DNA of 64,000 bases from Micromonospora yangpuensis (GCF_900091615.1 NZ_FMIA01000002.1:1054001-1118000); one strand, 5' to 3'; positions 50,186-58,995 are shown, counted from the stretch's first letter. The notes: generated from the sequence alone by a model not told the origin. Made by a program: numbers and translations.

Positions 50186-51043
50186 TCAGCCGGCCGCGGC
50201 GGTGAGGCGGGCCAGCCGCTCCCGGGCGGCCTGGCGGTGGGAGCTCTCGCGCAGGTGGCGTGGCAACGCGCCGAGCACGACCCGCAGGGCACGCACGCTG
50301 AGGTCAGCCGACCAGGCCGTGGTCGGCAGCCCCAACCCGCCGTACATCCGGCGGGCCCAGGCCGGCAGCAGGCTGATCGCGGTGCCGGCGATGCCGAAGT
50401 ACGCCCACCGGGGCGGCCCGAGGCTGAGCCCGAGCCGGGCCGGCAGGCTGAGCCGCCACGGGATCGGCGGCGCGGTGAGGAACAGGGCCGTCTCGGCCGC
50501 CTCCCGGGTCATCCGAAGCTCACCACGAACCTGCCGGTAGTACTCGGCGATCTCGGCCGCGGTGCCGGGGACGGTTGCCGGATCCAGGCCGACCAGGGCC
50601 GCCGCCCGACGTTGCTCGGTGTAGTACCCGTCGACCTCGGCGTCGGTCAGGGCCAGCCCGGCCCGGCGGGCCGTGGTCACGAACGACTCGACCTCGGTCA
50701 CGTGCACCCACCGCAGCAGGTCGGGCTGGTCGACCCGGAACTCCTCGGCGGTGGACAGGTCCCGGCCACGCAGCCGGGCGTGCCGGGCCCGGACCCGTCG
50801 CCCGGCCGCCTCCGCCTGCGCGGTGCTGCCCCAGACGACCGTTTCCACGTACTCGGAGGTGCGCACCAGCCGCCCCCACGCGTCGCTGCGGTAGCTGCTG
50901 TTCTGCGCCACCCCGGCCATCGCCTGCGGGTGCAGGGCCTGGAGGTAGAGCGAGCGCAGGCCGGCGACGATCAGGATCGGCTCCTCGTGCACCTGCCACG
51001 TGACCGAACCCGGACCGAAGAGGCCGAAGTCATCGGAGTCCAC
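50186..51043 (-). CDS. DUF2236 (MpaB/latex-clearing-protein-like) family protein
   Basis: A 285-residue oxygenase-like protein of the ER-bound oxygenase MpaB/Lcp family: VTWQVHEEPILIVAGLRSLYLQALHPQAMAGVAQNS, RLVRTSEYVETVVWGST, and RWVHVTEVESFV. The conserved HPxAMAGV and the later helix bundle suit this family, in which latex-clearing protein is a b-type heme oxygenase. No signal peptide. Substrate unknown. It starts at GTG 51043 seven bases after CACTCT. Confidence 0.87.
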   Translation of the reverse strand: MDSDDFGLFGPGSVTWQVHEEPILIVAGLRSLYLQALHPQAMAGVAQNSSYRSDAWGRLVRTSEYVETVVWGSTAQAEAAGRRVRARHARLRGRDLSTAEEFRVDQPDLLRWVHVTEVESFVTTARRAGLALTDAEVDGYYTEQRRAAALVGLDPATVPGTAAEIAEYYRQVRGELRMTREAAETALFLTAPPIPWRLSLPARLGLSLGPPRWAYFGIAGTAISLLPAWARRMYGGLGLPTTAWSADLSVRALRVVLGALPRHLRESSHRQAARERLARLTAAAG

Positions 51044-51182
51044 CCGACCAAGAGTGCCACGACGCCATGGGGTGAACCTGGTTGAACCGGACCGTCCCCG
51101 CCCGCGTGTACGGCAGTGTCAGGGGTCAGCCGGCGACGCGACCACGTACGCTGGGCTGCCTTTACCGCATCCACTGCCGGAG

Positions 51183-51671
51183 GTGTCGGTGTTCAGGGAG
51201 TTTCTCGGCCTACCGTTGCACGCGCTCGTCGTCCACGCCGCCGTGACGGCCATCCCCGCGTTGGCGGTCCTCGCCGTGGTGTACGTGCTGCGCCCCCGCT
51301 GGCGGTCCCGCCTGGACTGGGCGGTGGCGCTGCTCGCGGTCGGGGCGCCGATCGTGGCGTTCGTGGCGATCGAGTCCGGTGAGGAGTTGAGCGACGCGCT
51401 GGCTGCCAAGGGCTACCCGCAGGACGCTCTCGACCAGATCTACTACCACTCCCAGCAGGGCGACTGGTTGTTCCGCTTCACCGTGGCGTTGGCCCTGGTG
51501 ACGCTGGCGAAGCTGGTGCTGGACCGGGGCCACGAGCGGGTGCGCACGTTGCCACCGTGGGTAGGTCGGGTGCTGTCGGTGCTGGTGGTGGTGCTGGCGG
51601 TGCCGGTGCTGATCTACACCGTCCGGGCCGGGCACACCGGTGCGGAGACGCTCTGGCAGAACACCTTCTGA
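51183..51671 (+). CDS. DUF2231 membrane protein
   Basis: A 162-residue protein with four hydrophobic helices: LPLHALVVHAAVTAIPALAVLAVVYVL (with the conserved HxLVVH motif), LDWAVALLAVGAPIVAFVAIESG, FTVALALVTLAKLVL and VLSVLVVVLAVPVLIYTVRAGHTGAETLW. The conserved histidines suggest heme or quinone chemistry, unproven. TACGCT precedes the gene by about 30 bases and GGAGG overlaps the start; GTG 51183 or 51189 are both possible. Confidence 0.85.
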   Translation: MSVFREFLGLPLHALVVHAAVTAIPALAVLAVVYVLRPRWRSRLDWAVALLAVGAPIVAFVAIESGEELSDALAAKGYPQDALDQIYYHSQQGDWLFRFTVALALVTLAKLVLDRGHERVRTLPPWVGRVLSVLVVVLAVPVLIYTVRAGHTGAETLWQNTF

Positions 51672-51729
51672 GCCGCTCCCCGGCGGTCAGGTCAGACCGG
51701 CGGCGGTCAGGTCAGACCGGCGGGCACAG

Positions 51730-52050
51730 TCAGAGCAGCAGGCGGGAGCAGAACAGGCAGAGCAGCACCAGCAGCACCACCCCGGCCACCGCGCCCACCC
51801 CGTAGGTGACCCGCTGGGCCCGCTGCTCGGCGTTGTCCAGACCGGCCATGTCCTGCGGCGGCAGTCGGCGCGGTGCGGCCGGCTCCAGGCGTACCGGTGG
51901 CCGCCAGCCCGGCGGGGGCGCGACCGTGGGCGGCGGCCCGGCGTACCCGCCGGTGGTCGGGTCGGGCCGCCCCGGTGGGTGCTCCGGTCCGGGCGGCGGT
52001 GGGTGTCGCCAGTAGTCGTCCTCGGAGCTGGCACCGCTGGGCGTCGTCAC
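51730..52050 (-). CDS. Small Pro-rich tail-anchored protein
   Basis: A 106-residue protein: about 80 residues of Pro/Gly/Arg-rich sequence, then a C-terminal membrane helix (VTYGVGAVAGVVLLVLLCLFC) with a short end SRLLL. No family is recognised. GTG 52050 has a TAGCGT box eight bases upstream. It diverges from the small acidic gene at 52088 with 37 bases between. Confidence 0.6.
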   Translation of the reverse strand: MTTPSGASSEDDYWRHPPPPGPEHPPGRPDPTTGGYAGPPPTVAPPPGWRPPVRLEPAAPRRLPPQDMAGLDNAEQRAQRVTYGVGAVAGVVLLVLLCLFCSRLLL

Positions 52051-52087
52051 GCCGGACGACGCTACCGGAGGTGGTTATGCTTGCGCG

Positions 52088-52261
52088 GTGAGCACGGTGG
52101 ATCCGGGGGTACGCGGCGACGACGACCGGGTGGTCGACCTCAGTGAGGACTTCGTCGTGCTGCCCGAGCAGACGGCCGACGACACCGACCGGGGTTGGGG
52201 GGAGCGCTCCGGCGGCAACGACGACCGGCTGCTCGCCGACCGGCCGCCGCACTGGGACTGA
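52088..52261 (+). CDS. 57-residue acidic protein ending RPPHWD
   Basis: A small Asp-rich protein: MSTVDPGVRGDDDRVVDLSE then DDTDRGWGER and the end LLADRPPHWD. The DDTD-GWGER and RPPHW signatures recur in short actinobacterial proteins of unknown function. TATGCT lies six bases before GTG 52088, so the transcript should be leaderless. No partner is evident; it precedes the FmdB gene on the opposite strand. Confidence 0.8.
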   Translation: MSTVDPGVRGDDDRVVDLSEDFVVLPEQTADDTDRGWGERSGGNDDRLLADRPPHWD

Positions 52262-52389
52262 CCCGCCGCGCGCCCGGTTCCGGTCCGACCACGGTCCGAC
52301 CGTCGTCCGGACGTCGCCCGGGACGCACCTGCCGACCGACACCTGCCGACCGCCCCGGCCGGCAGGGGAGCGCCGGCCGGGGGATCCGG

Positions 52390-52806
52390 TCAGGACTTGG
52401 TGCCGGAGCCGCTGGCCGCCGAGGCCTTGCCGGAGCCGCCGCCGCTGCCCGAGCCGCCCGAGGACGAGCCACCCGAGGACGAGCCGCCTGAGGACGAGCC
52501 TCCCGACGAGCCGCTGCCCGAGCCGCCCGTGGACCCGCTCGACGACGAGCCGGCGGACGAGTCCGACGAGCCGGTCGACGATTCGGACTTGCTCTTGCCG
52601 TTGCCGCCGGTCTTGCCCTCCGAGCCGGCGGCGCGGGAGTCCGTACGGTAGAAGCCGGACCCCTTGAACACCACCCCGACGGAGTTGAACACCTTGCGCA
52701 GGCGTCCCTCGCACGCCGGGCACTCGGTAAGCGGCTCGTCGGCGAAGGACTGCACCGCCTCGAGTTGGTGTCCGCACGCGGTGCAGGCGTACTGGTACGT
52801 GGGCAC
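52390..52806 (-). CDS. FmdB-family zinc-ribbon protein (Rv0991c/Ruc-like)
   Basis: A 138-residue protein. The N-terminal zinc ribbon has Cys8-X2-Cys11 (YACTACG) and Cys29-X2-Cys32 (CPACEG), followed by VFNSVGVVFKGSGFYRTDS, and a Ser/Gly-rich disordered tail (SGGSGSGSSGG repeats). The GTG at 52806 has GGAGGA, and a CIRCE box lies directly upstream, which supports this start over a longer frame. M. tuberculosis Rv0991c, in the same synteny (5-FTHF ligase, galU, moeA, rimJ), is reported to be a redox-regulated chaperone in the HrcA regulon; the same role is inferred here. Confidence 0.88.
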   Translation of the reverse strand: MPTYQYACTACGHQLEAVQSFADEPLTECPACEGRLRKVFNSVGVVFKGSGFYRTDSRAAGSEGKTGGNGKSKSESSTGSSDSSAGSSSSGSTGGSGSGSSGGSSSGGSSSGGSSSGGSGSGGGSGKASAASGSGTKS

Positions 52807-52833
52807 GATCTCCTCCGGATCTCCGACGGCCGA

Positions 52834-52860
52834 TTGGCACTCGACGCATTCGAGTGCCAA
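52834..52860. promoter_or_regulatory. CIRCE element (HrcA operator)
   Basis: TTGGCACTC-N9-GAGTGCCAA is a perfect inverted repeat with the 9-base spacer of CIRCE, differing from the consensus TTAGCACTC-N9-GAGTGCTAA at one position per arm. It is 28 bases before the FmdB start. The same place can form a 12-base hairpin (52833-52861). Confidence 0.85.
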
Positions 52861-52867
52861 TGGTGCG

Positions 52868-53527
52868 TCATCGGACCCGGGTTCGTCCAGCGGAAGTGTG
52901 GGGTGTGACACCCGACGGGTCGGTCAGGGCGTGCCATCCGCCGCCGGGGGTGATCGCCGCCCGTACCGGTCGGTCGTGCGGCTCGGCCGGCAGAGCGTCC
53001 AGCAACTCGCCGTCGTGCAGCAGGGCGACGGTCGGCGTGGCCGCCGGCACCCGGGCCAGCGCCCGGTCGTACGAGCCGCCACCCCGGCCCAGTCGACACC
53101 CGGCGAGGTCCACCGCCAGGGCGGGCACCACCACCAGGTCCGCCCCGGCGACGGCGGCCACCCCGAGCCGGGGGCCGGTGGGCTCGCGCATCCCCCGCCC
53201 GGCCACCGCCAGCGAACCGTCGTACGCCGCCCAGTCCAGGTCCAGGTCGGCCAGGAGCACCGGCAGCAGCAGCACGGAGGTGTCCGGCAGCGCGGCCCGC
53301 AGCACCTCCGGTAGGTCCGGCCCGCCCGGTTCGGAGCCCACCGGCACGTACCCGGTCATCAGGCGTGGGCGCAGGCGGCGTACCAGGGCGGTCAGCTCGG
53401 CCTGGACGCGACCGGCGGCGGCGGCGCGCTGCGCGGCGGTGAGCGACCGGCGGCGGGCGAGCAGGTCGCCACGCCGGTGTCGCTTCGCCTCAGGCGTTTC
53501 TTCTGCTTCATCAGAAAAATCAGGCAC
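52868..53527 (-). CDS. 5-formyltetrahydrofolate cyclo-ligase
   Basis: A 219-residue enzyme that makes 5,10-methenyl-THF from 5-formyl-THF and ATP. Family features: KRHRRGDLLARRRSLTAAQRAAAAG, MTGYVPVGSEPG, and LVVVPALAVDLAGCRLGRGGGSYDRALAR, the nucleotide-binding Gly loop. I choose GTG 53527 with AGGAG upstream; a TTG at 53545 is less likely. It is upstream of the FmdB gene on the same strand, but the CIRCE box suggests that FmdB has its own promoter. Confidence 0.9.
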   Translation of the reverse strand: MPDFSDEAEETPEAKRHRRGDLLARRRSLTAAQRAAAAGRVQAELTALVRRLRPRLMTGYVPVGSEPGGPDLPEVLRAALPDTSVLLLPVLLADLDLDWAAYDGSLAVAGRGMREPTGPRLGVAAVAGADLVVVPALAVDLAGCRLGRGGGSYDRALARVPAATPTVALLHDGELLDALPAEPHDRPVRAAITPGGGWHALTDPSGVTPHTSAGRTRVR

Positions 53528-53610
53528 GCAACACTCCTGACGCAACGTTGGTCTATCGGTGGCTCTGTGTCAGCATCGCAGCATCGGGCGCGGAACTTCC
53601 GGGGGGAAGC

Positions 53611-55851
53611 GTGACGCTACGCGGGCGATTGACCGCAGCCTTCCTCGCGGTGGTGCTCGGCCCGGTCCTGCTCGGTGCCGTCTTCGTCGCCACGACCCTG
53701 CGGGCGGTCGAGCGTAGCCGGTCGGTCGACCGGCTCGGGGTGGCCGCCGCCTCCGTGCGTACCTCGGTGGACGCGCTCTGCCAGCAGCTGCGGGCGGCGG
53801 CCGACGTGGTCGCCCTGGCCGCCGCGCCCGAGCGGGCCGGCACCGCCGGCCAGGTGGTCAGCCGGGGCCTGGCCGCCGCCGTCGAGGTCACCGATGCCAC
53901 CGGCCGGGTCACCTACGCCACCCCGGGCGCACCGCAGGCGCCCTGGCGGGACTGCGCGCAGGACCGACCGGAGCCCGGGCCGACGGCCGCCCTGACCGCC
54001 CGGGTCGAGCTGCGCGACCCCGCCGGTGCCGCGCTCGGCAGCGTCGCCGCCGCCTGGAGGGTCGACCCGGAGTTCGTGGCCCGGCTGGCCGCGGTGACCG
54101 GCGTCGCGGTCACCCTGCTCGACGGTGCCGGGATCGCGCACACCACCGACGACACCGGGGTACGCGAGGTGACCCGCGCCGTCGGAGACCGGGTCGTGGC
54201 GACCTCGGACGGCCGGTACCTGCGCCGGGTGGGGCCGGCGCCGGGGCAGCCGCTGCCCCTGGTGATCTCGGTGTCCGGCGGGCAACCCGCCGGCCTGTAC
54301 CCGCTGCTGGCCGCCGCCGTGCTGCTGGCGGCGCTGTTGGCGGTGCTGGTGGCCTGGCGGTTGGCCCGGGTGAGCACCCGACCCCTGGTCGAGTTGGCCG
54401 CCGCGGTGGACCGGTTCGCCCACGGCGACCTGACCGCGCGGGTGCCGGTGCGGTCCCGGGACGAGATCGGTCGGCTGGCCACCGCGTTCAACCGGATGAC
54501 CCGGGAGGCCGAGGCCTACGTGCAGGCGTTGACCACCAGCCGGGACCAGTTGCGCAGCCACCTCGCGGTGCTCGGGGACACCCTGGCCAGCACCCACGAC
54601 CTGCAACGCATCCTGCGGGTCATCCTGCACAGCGCGATCGTGGCCACCGGGGCCCGGGCCGGCGCGGTGCTGCTGCTGGACGGCACCGGCACCCTCGTCG
54701 GGCAGTGCACCGAGGGGCTGGACGGGCGCTGGTCCGCCGGCCGGTCCGGTCCGCCGGTGCTGCGCATCCCGATCGGACACGGGGTGATCGGCGCGGTCGC
54801 GGCGACCGGTGAGCCACGTCGGGGCCGTACCGACCCGTCGGCGGAGGCGACCGGCGAGCCGTACTGCGAGACGTACCTCGCGGTGCCCTTCGCGGTGCCC
54901 GAGCCGGCCGGACCGCCCGCGGAGCCGACCTGGCCCGGTGACTGGCCGGCCCGGCCCGGCTGGTCGACCGGGAACGGTCACCACGGCCCGACCGAGCCGA
55001 ACGGTCTCGGCGACCCGACCGAGCCGCACGGGCACCCGGTGGCGGCGGGGCCCGGCTCGGGTGGTGCGGCGTTCGGCGTGCTGGCCCTCTACGACCGGCA
55101 CGGCAGCGACGAGTTCGACGACGACGACCTGGCCACGCTGCGGACCCTCGCCGGGCACGTGGCGGTGGCGGTGGAGAACGTCCGGATGCACGAGGAGGCG
55201 CAGCGGCTCTCGCTCACCGATCCGCTCACCGGCCTGTGGAACTACCGCTACCTACGTGAGTCGATCCGGCGGGAGGTGGAACGGGCCAGCCGGTTCGGTC
55301 GGATGCTCAGCGTCCTCGCGCTCGACCTGGACCGGTTCAAGGCCGTCAACGACACCTACGGGCACCCGGCCGGGGACGCGGTGCTTGCCGAGTTCGCCCG
55401 TCGGCTGCGCGGCGAGATCCGCGAGGTCGACCTGGCCTTCCGCCAGGGTGGGGAGGAGTTCGTGGTGCTGCTGCCGGAGACCGACGCGCGGGGCGCGGCG
55501 ATCGTCGCCGAGCGGCTCGCCACGGTGGTCCGGGACAGCCCGATCACGGTGGAGACGTACTCCGGGGTGACGGTGCCGGTGTCGGTGACCGTCTCCATCG
55601 GCATCGCCGTGTACCCGGACCACGCCACCACCGGGCAGCAGGTGCTCGACTCGGCCGACAACGCTCTCTACGCGGCCAAGGACGCCGGCCGGGACACCTA
55701 CCGGGTGGCGCAACCACGCTCGCGACCTCCGATGGAGGAGATCGTCGTTCCGGTTCGGGCGCCCGGCGGAGAGGACGGGCCGCCCCGCGCCGCTACGCCC
55801 GGCGGCGCGTCTTCCGGGCCACACCCGCCGAGACAGGGCCATGGCCGATAG
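53611..55851 (+). CDS. Membrane diguanylate cyclase with HAMP, GAF and GGDEF domains
   Basis: A 746-residue sensor. Two transmembrane helices (residues about 8-30 and 229-252) flank an extracellular double-Cache-like sensor part. A HAMP linker (ARVSTRPLVELAAAVDRFAHGDLTARV), a GAF-like region with a low-complexity Pro/Gly insert (about 395-520), and a C-terminal GGDEF domain follow. The active site is RQGGEEFVVLLPE, and RxxD (REVD) five residues before GGEEF is a product-binding I-site, so active c-di-GMP synthesis with feedback is expected. GTG 53611 follows GGGGGGAAG. Confidence 0.9.
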   Translation: MTLRGRLTAAFLAVVLGPVLLGAVFVATTLRAVERSRSVDRLGVAAASVRTSVDALCQQLRAAADVVALAAAPERAGTAGQVVSRGLAAAVEVTDATGRVTYATPGAPQAPWRDCAQDRPEPGPTAALTARVELRDPAGAALGSVAAAWRVDPEFVARLAAVTGVAVTLLDGAGIAHTTDDTGVREVTRAVGDRVVATSDGRYLRRVGPAPGQPLPLVISVSGGQPAGLYPLLAAAVLLAALLAVLVAWRLARVSTRPLVELAAAVDRFAHGDLTARVPVRSRDEIGRLATAFNRMTREAEAYVQALTTSRDQLRSHLAVLGDTLASTHDLQRILRVILHSAIVATGARAGAVLLLDGTGTLVGQCTEGLDGRWSAGRSGPPVLRIPIGHGVIGAVAATGEPRRGRTDPSAEATGEPYCETYLAVPFAVPEPAGPPAEPTWPGDWPARPGWSTGNGHHGPTEPNGLGDPTEPHGHPVAAGPGSGGAAFGVLALYDRHGSDEFDDDDLATLRTLAGHVAVAVENVRMHEEAQRLSLTDPLTGLWNYRYLRESIRREVERASRFGRMLSVLALDLDRFKAVNDTYGHPAGDAVLAEFARRLRGEIREVDLAFRQGGEEFVVLLPETDARGAAIVAERLATVVRDSPITVETYSGVTVPVSVTVSIGIAVYPDHATTGQQVLDSADNALYAAKDAGRDTYRVAQPRSRPPMEEIVVPVRAPGGEDGPPRAATPGGASSGPHPPRQGHGR

Positions 55852-55860
55852 TCTCGCGAC

Positions 55861-56823
55861 ATGTCGGAGCACTCAGTCAACCCCTCATCGGTGACCTCCC
55901 CAACCGGCCGTTCCCGCGCGGTCAAGGCCGTCATCCCCGCCGCTGGCCTGGCCACACGCTTCCTGCCCGCCACCAAGGCGGTGCCGAAGGAACTGCTGCC
56001 GGTGATCGACCGCCCGGTTCTGCAGTACATCGTCGAGGAGGCCGCGCACGCCGGTATCGGCGACGTGTTGCTGATCACCGGCCGGGGCAAGACATCGATG
56101 GTCGACCACTTCGACCGCCGGCCCGACCTGGAGGCCCGCCTGGAGGCCAAGGGCGACACCGAGCGGCTGGCCGCCGTGCAGCGCCCCAGCGAGCTGGCCG
56201 AGATCTACACCTGCCGGCAGCCGGAGCAGCTCGGCCTCGGCCACGCCGTCGGGTACGCCGAGTCACACGTCGGCGACCAGGCCTTCGCGGTGCTGCTCGG
56301 CGACGAGTTCGTCAAGCTCGACGAGCCGCTGCTGCCGGCCATGCTGGAGCTGCAGGCCCGCACCGGCGGGGTGGTGCTGGCCTTCTTCGAGGTCGACCCG
56401 GCCGAGACCAAGCGGTACGGGATCGCCTCGGTGGAGCCGGCCGAGGCCGAGCTGACCGACATCGGTGAGGTCGTCAAGGTCACCGGCATGGTGGAGAAGC
56501 CCAGCCCGGACGAGGCCCCGAGCAACCTCGCGGTGCTCGGCCGGTACGTCCTGCCGGGCAGCATCTTCGAGGCGATCCGCCGCACCGAGCCCGGCAGCGG
56601 CGGCGAGATCCAGCTCACCGACGCGATGGAGCTGCTGCGCAGCGAGGGTACGCCGGTGCACGCGATCGTCTACCGGGGCACCCGCTACGACACCGGCATG
56701 CCGCTGGGCTACCTGCAGACGGTGGTGCAGATCGCCTGCGACCGCGACGACCTCGGCGCCGAGTTCCGCAAGTGGCTTGCCGAGTTCGTCAACTCCGACG
56801 CGTCGGGTGGGCCTAGTACATGA
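55861..56823 (+). CDS. galU: UTP--glucose-1-phosphate uridylyltransferase
   Basis: A 320-residue GalU. The nucleotide-binding start is VIPAAGLATRFLPATKAVPKELLPVIDRPVLQYIVEEA, then GRGKTSMVDHFD, CRQPEQLGLGHAV and MVEKPSPDEAPSNLAVLGRYV. It makes UDP-glucose for cell-wall polymers and trehalose. TAGTCT is six bases before ATG 55861, indicating a leaderless mRNA. It overlaps the moeA-like gene at ATGA. It corresponds to Rv0993. Confidence 0.96.
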   Translation: MSEHSVNPSSVTSPTGRSRAVKAVIPAAGLATRFLPATKAVPKELLPVIDRPVLQYIVEEAAHAGIGDVLLITGRGKTSMVDHFDRRPDLEARLEAKGDTERLAAVQRPSELAEIYTCRQPEQLGLGHAVGYAESHVGDQAFAVLLGDEFVKLDEPLLPAMLELQARTGGVVLAFFEVDPAETKRYGIASVEPAEAELTDIGEVVKVTGMVEKPSPDEAPSNLAVLGRYVLPGSIFEAIRRTEPGSGGEIQLTDAMELLRSEGTPVHAIVYRGTRYDTGMPLGYLQTVVQIACDRDDLGAEFRKWLAEFVNSDASGGPST

Positions 56824-58130
56824 CCGCTACGGCCGACGCCGAGGCGGCCGCGAACGAGTTGACGCCGCTCGCCGACTACCTGGGCAGTGTGCTGCGCAGG
56901 TTACGCGCGCTGCCGCCACTCGACCTCGACCTGACCCAGGCGTACGGCAACGTCCTCGCCGAGGACGTGGTCGCACCGCACTCCTTCCCCGCCTTCGACC
57001 AGGCGGCGGTGGACGGGTACGCGGCGCGCTGGGACGATCTGGCCGGTGCCGGCCGGGGCGGCGGGTACAGCCCCGGCAGCGCCCGGGGGCCGGGCCGGAC
57101 GGTACGGCTCAATGTGGTCGGTGACCTGGGTGCGGCGAGCTGGCGACCGGTCCGGCTGACCCCGGGCGCCTGTTTCTCGGTGGCGGCCGGCGCGCCGCTG
57201 CCGATCGCCGCCGACGTGGTGGTGCCGGTGGAGTGGACCGACCAGGGCATGGCCGCCGTGGAGATCTTCCGGGTGCCCAAGCGCGGGTACGGGGTACGCC
57301 GGGCCGGGGAGGAGCTGCCCGCCGGCACGCTGCTCGCCCGGGCCGGCAGCTACGTGTCGCCGGCCCTGGTGGCGGTGCTCGCCGCGACCGGGATCGGGCA
57401 CGTGGTGGTCCGGCCCAGCCCCCGGGTGGTCGTGGTGGCCACCGGTGACGAGCTGGTCGACGTGGGCCGGGGCAGCCAGCCCGGCCAGGTGGTGGACGCC
57501 AACTCGCACGCGTTGACCGCCGCCGCGGCGGAGGCCGGTGCGCTGGCGTACCGGGTGGGAATCTGCGACGACGACCCGGAGGGGCTGCGCGGCCTGCTGG
57601 AGGACCAGACCCTGCGGGCCGACCTGATCATCACCACCGGCGGCACCGGCACCGGGCCGGGGGACATGGTGCGCCGGATCCTGTCCCGTCGGGAGGGTGG
57701 CCGGGCCGGGCCGGTCACCTTCACCGACGTGGCGCTCTATCCCGGCACGGCGCTCGGCTTCGGCACCGTCGGCGCCGAGGAGGTGCCGGTGGTCTGCCTG
57801 CCCGGCGAGCCCGGTGCGGCGCTGATCGGCTTCGAGGTGCTCGCCCGCCCGGCGATCAACCTGCTCTCCGGCACCGAGCCGGTGTTCCGCCCCAGCGTGC
57901 GGGCCCATCTACTGGAGACGGTCTCCTCGCCGGGCCGGCTGCGCGAGTTCCGCCCGGCCCATGTCGCCGAGCGCCGCGGCGGTGGGTACACTGTGCAACC
58001 ACTCAGCGGCGGGCCGTACACCCTCTCCGGGTTGGCCGAGGCCAACGGGCTGCTGGTGCTCGGGGAGCGGGTCACCACGGCGGCGGCCGGCTCCACCGTG
58101 GACGTCCTCCTCCTGGACCGCCGCCGATAG
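56820..58130 (+). CDS. glp: MoeA/Glp-type molybdotransferase-fold protein
   Basis: A 436-residue MoeA-family protein: SFPAFDQAAVDGYAARWDDL, VVVPVEWTDQG, VVVVATGDELVDVGRGSQPGQVVDANSHALTAAA, TTGGTGTGPGDMVRRILSR and VVCLPGEPGAALIGFEVL. It has a full MPT-Mo insertion fold. In corynebacteria a homologue, Glp, binds FtsZ and the membrane receptor GlpR, and the neighbouring sepX/glpR gene is present here, so a divisome role is likely beside or instead of cofactor synthesis. It overlaps galU at ATGA. Confidence 0.9.
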   Translation: MTATADAEAAANELTPLADYLGSVLRRLRALPPLDLDLTQAYGNVLAEDVVAPHSFPAFDQAAVDGYAARWDDLAGAGRGGGYSPGSARGPGRTVRLNVVGDLGAASWRPVRLTPGACFSVAAGAPLPIAADVVVPVEWTDQGMAAVEIFRVPKRGYGVRRAGEELPAGTLLARAGSYVSPALVAVLAATGIGHVVVRPSPRVVVVATGDELVDVGRGSQPGQVVDANSHALTAAAAEAGALAYRVGICDDDPEGLRGLLEDQTLRADLIITTGGTGTGPGDMVRRILSRREGGRAGPVTFTDVALYPGTALGFGTVGAEEVPVVCLPGEPGAALIGFEVLARPAINLLSGTEPVFRPSVRAHLLETVSSPGRLREFRPAHVAERRGGGYTVQPLSGGPYTLSGLAEANGLLVLGERVTTAAAGSTVDVLLLDRRR

Positions 58131-58156
58131 GGTGTTCGTCGCGAGGGGAGACTGCT

Positions 58157-58795
58157 GTGTTCAGGCGGGCGCCGGGCTGGCCGGCGGTGCTGACCGACGG
58201 GGCCGTGCTGCTGCGGCCGTACCGGCGCGCTGACGCCCTGGCCTGGTCACAGGTCCGTCGGGCGAACCAGGCGTGGCTGGCCCCCTGGGAGTCGGCCATG
58301 CCGGGCACCTGGGACGAGCTGAACTCCCCGGACGCGTTCCGCTGGGTGCACCGCGACCAGCGCCGTTCGGCGCGTACCGGTGAGGGGTTGCCCTTCGCGG
58401 TCTGCCTGCGCGAGCAGGGCCAGGAACGACTCGTCGGTCACCTGAACGTCGGCAGCATCGTGCGCCGGGCGTTCTGCTCCGGGTACGTCGGCTACTGGGT
58501 GGACTCCCGGGTGGCCGGTCGCGGGGTGATCCCGACCGCCCTGGCACTCGCGGTCGACCACGCCTTCGGCGCGGCCGGACTGCACCGGGTCGAGGTGAAC
58601 ATCCGCCCGGAGAACAAGCCGTCCCGCCGGGTGGTGGAGAAACTGGGCTTCCGCGAGGAGTCGTACCACGTGCGGTACATGCACATCGACGGTGCCTGGC
58701 GTGACCACATCGGATACGCCATGACCAGCGAGGAAGTCGCTCTCGAAGGCGGCCTGCTGGCCCGTTGGCACCGGCTGCAGGCTGCCGACCAGTGA
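58157..58795 (+). CDS. rimJ: RimJ/RimL-type GNAT acetyltransferase
   Basis: A 212-residue N-acetyltransferase. The GNAT fold is seen in VLLRPYRRADALAWSQVRRANQAWLAPWE, HLNVGSIVRRAFCSGYVGYWVDSRVAGRGVIPTALALAVDHAFGAAGLHRVEVNIRPENKPSRRVVEKLGFREE, with the acetyl-CoA pyrophosphate loop RGVIPTA. The name follows Rv0995, which sits in the same gene order; the substrate (ribosomal protein or small molecule) is not shown. GTG 58157 follows GAGGGGAG. Confidence 0.88.
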   Translation: MFRRAPGWPAVLTDGAVLLRPYRRADALAWSQVRRANQAWLAPWESAMPGTWDELNSPDAFRWVHRDQRRSARTGEGLPFAVCLREQGQERLVGHLNVGSIVRRAFCSGYVGYWVDSRVAGRGVIPTALALAVDHAFGAAGLHRVEVNIRPENKPSRRVVEKLGFREESYHVRYMHIDGAWRDHIGYAMTSEEVALEGGLLARWHRLQAADQ

Positions 58796-58995
58796 CCCCC
58801 TCGGTCCCGTCGTTGGGTCTGTCCCGATCGGCGCGGCGCGCAATCTTCCTGGTCGGCGGCCCGTAACCTCAGGTAACTGCAAGCTGCGGCAGATGCTGTC
58901 CGGCCGCAGGATCTGCACCGCAGGGGGTTGGTTTCGGTGGAAGATCCGGCGGCGGGCCGGCGGTTGCTTCTTTTCTGGTGACGGGAGGGGTGAGG

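Noticed and set aside
52199..52210. GGAGCGCTCC palindrome resembling a LacI-type site
   Set aside because: It lies inside the coding part of the 57-residue gene, away from any promoter, and is explained by codon choice.
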